NCBI RefSeq assembly: GCF_001902295.1
Contig: NZ_CP018335.1
Location: 2,232,001 to 2,296,000, forward strand
Direction of reading: 5' to 3'
Length of the DNA: 64,000 nt
Origin: Clostridium kluyveri
GTDB taxonomy: Bacteria; Bacillota; Clostridia; Clostridiales; Clostridiaceae
Within the stretch, counting starts at the first letter, position 1. Every line of letters starts with the position of its first letter. Positions 63,226 through 64,000 of this stretch are shown here, piece by piece. Under the pieces are notes generated by a model that did not search any database, was not told the DNA's origin, and saw nothing but the letters and a program-made list of their open reading frames with translations. The position numbers and the translations under genes are program-made.

Positions 63226-63441
63226 ATGAATATAAAAATAAATGGAGATCCTAAAGAAGTAAAGGATGGATTAACAGTAACAGAACTTTTAAAAATTGAA
63301 AATGTGGAAATGCCAGATATGGTTTCCGTGCAATTAAATGATGAATTTGTAGACAGAGCTAACTTTTCAACTACTGTAGTAAAAGAAAATGACAAAATAG
63401 ATTTCTTATATTTTATGGGTGGTGGGACTTTTGGATTATAG
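63226..63441 (+). CDS. thiS: ThiS/MoaD-family sulfur carrier protein
   Basis: 71 aa ubiquitin-like fold: MNIKINGDPKEVKDGLTVTE at the front and IDFLYFMGGGTFGL at the end. Unlike classical ThiS, which ends in GG, four or five residues follow the Gly-Gly, so trimming by a protease may be needed before adenylation. Placed behind a SAM riboswitch rather than a TPP riboswitch, and overlapping a ThiF gene. This favours a role in sulfur amino acid synthesis, as for the HcyS/HcyF/HcyD system of Wolinella, over thiamine. The start follows AAGGAGGAC. Confidence 0.88.
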   Translation: MNIKINGDPKEVKDGLTVTELLKIENVEMPDMVSVQLNDEFVDRANFSTTVVKENDKIDFLYFMGGGTFGL

Positions 63442-64000
63442 TGAAAAACAAATAGAAAGATATTCAAGGCATATAATACTATCAGAAGTTGGAGTAGAGG
63501 GTCAAGAAAAGCTTCTTAATTCCAAAATACTCATAATTGGAACTGGAGGCCTTGGAGCACCTGCGGCTATGTATCTTGCAGCTGCAGGAATAGGAACCCT
63601 GGGTCTTGTAGATGGAGACAATGTGGACCTTTCCAATCTTCAAAGACAGATAATACATGAAACTGAAGATGTAGGAAAACCTAAAGTTCAGTCTGGAAAG
63701 GAAACTGTAAACCGTTTAAATCCTGATGTAAATGTAATTACCTATAATGAATTGGTAGATTCTCGTAATATTTTAGACATTATAAAAGATCAAAACTACG
63801 ATTTTATTATAGATGGTACCGATAATTTTCCAGCTAAATTTTTAATAAACGATGCTTGTGTACTTTCTGAGAAGCCTTTTTCCCATGCGGGAATAATAAG
63901 ATTTAATGGACAACTCACCACATATATACCAAACAATGGTACACCTTGCTATAGATGTATCTTTCAATCACCACCACCTGCTGGAGTAGTACCTACCTGC
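63431..64000 (+). CDS. thiF: ThiF/MoeB/HesA-family adenylyltransferase, partial
   Basis: About 190 residues to the window end. E1-like fold: ERYSRHIILSEVGVEGQEKL, the ATP loop IIGTGGLGAPAAMYLAAAG, DGDNVDLSNLQRQIIH, DGTDNFPAKFLINDAC and CYRCIF (first zinc CXXC). It adenylates the C-terminal Gly of the sulfur carrier. It overlaps thiS in another frame. Candidate starts are GTG at 63419/63422 and TTG at 63431; I prefer TTG behind GGTGGG, with moderate certainty. The C-terminus lies outside the window. Confidence 0.88.
   Translation, partial: MDYSEKQIERYSRHIILSEVGVEGQEKLLNSKILIIGTGGLGAPAAMYLAAAGIGTLGLVDGDNVDLSNLQRQIIHETEDVGKPKVQSGKETVNRLNPDVNVITYNELVDSRNILDIIKDQNYDFIIDGTDNFPAKFLINDACVLSEKPFSHAGIIRFNGQLTTYIPNNGTPCYRCIFQSPPPAGVVPTC

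Noticed and set aside
1..64000. CRISPR arrays, tRNA and rRNA genes
   Set aside because: No regularly spaced repeats, CCA-ended cloverleaf or rRNA signature was seen.

Overview
The window is AT-rich, low-GC Firmicute chromosome, most likely a cluster I Clostridium. It has clostridial Shine-Dalgarno sites with many TTG/GTG starts, several methyl-accepting chemotaxis proteins, T-box-free S-box control of sulfur genes, a short-form glucan phosphorylase and anaerobic ThiC. The combination of ATP sulfurylase CysDN, an AprAB-type APS reductase and many S-box leaders resembles C. kluyveri and relatives. The genus assignment is inference from gene content, not from a database match.

The first 31 kb is mostly housekeeping. 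It holds a glycine cleavage operon (gcvT-gcvH-gcvPA, the last cut by the window edge) behind a tandem glycine riboswitch, and thiC behind a TPP riboswitch. These are followed by a chemotaxis receptor, an IS-type transposase, a polysaccharide/glycogen block (sugar nucleotidyltransferase-phosphomutase fusion, GT4 synthase, GT35 phosphorylase) and an FAD-linked 2-hydroxyacid dehydrogenase. Next come a MarR-controlled heterodimeric ABC exporter, a LysE exporter, a KimA-like APC permease, a diguanylate cyclase, a HAD phosphatase, and a two-gene GMC oxidoreductase unit with a ferredoxin-like cysteine cluster.

From about 30 kb to the end the window is a sulfur island. Six intact SAM-I (S-box) riboswitches and one truncated relic control: (1) a chemotaxis receptor with an unusual C-terminal Cache-like domain; (2) a nine-gene sulfate uptake and activation operon (sbp-cysT-cysW-cysA-cysC-aprA-aprB-cysD-cysN); (3, relic) a second chemotaxis receptor; (4) a sulfonate-type ABC operon (ssuA-ssuB-ssuC) followed by an arylsulfotransferase-family protein; (5) metK with a radical SAM protein, an SDR and a PNPOx-like flavoprotein; (6) a nitrogenase-like operon; and (7) a ThiS/ThiF pair.

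The most notable system is operon 6: NifH-like reductase, radical SAM protein, orphan sulfonate-type binding lipoprotein, NifD-like and NifK-like subunits, then a nucleoside phosphorylase/nucleosidase. A SAM riboswitch, sulfur-compound binding protein and nucleosidase around a nitrogenase-like core point to reductive sulfur salvage from an organosulfur compound, comparable in logic to the methylthio-alkane reductase of Rhodospirillum rubrum. The cysteine pattern differs from nitrogenase: three conserved Cys on one subunit and one on the other. The metK and nif-like operons share a near-identical riboswitch, paralogous radical SAM genes and an SDR start relic, so they look like products of a segmental duplication. 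A divergent ROK regulator sits beside the nif-like operon, and a shared dyad lies between riboswitch and start codon in five S-box leaders.
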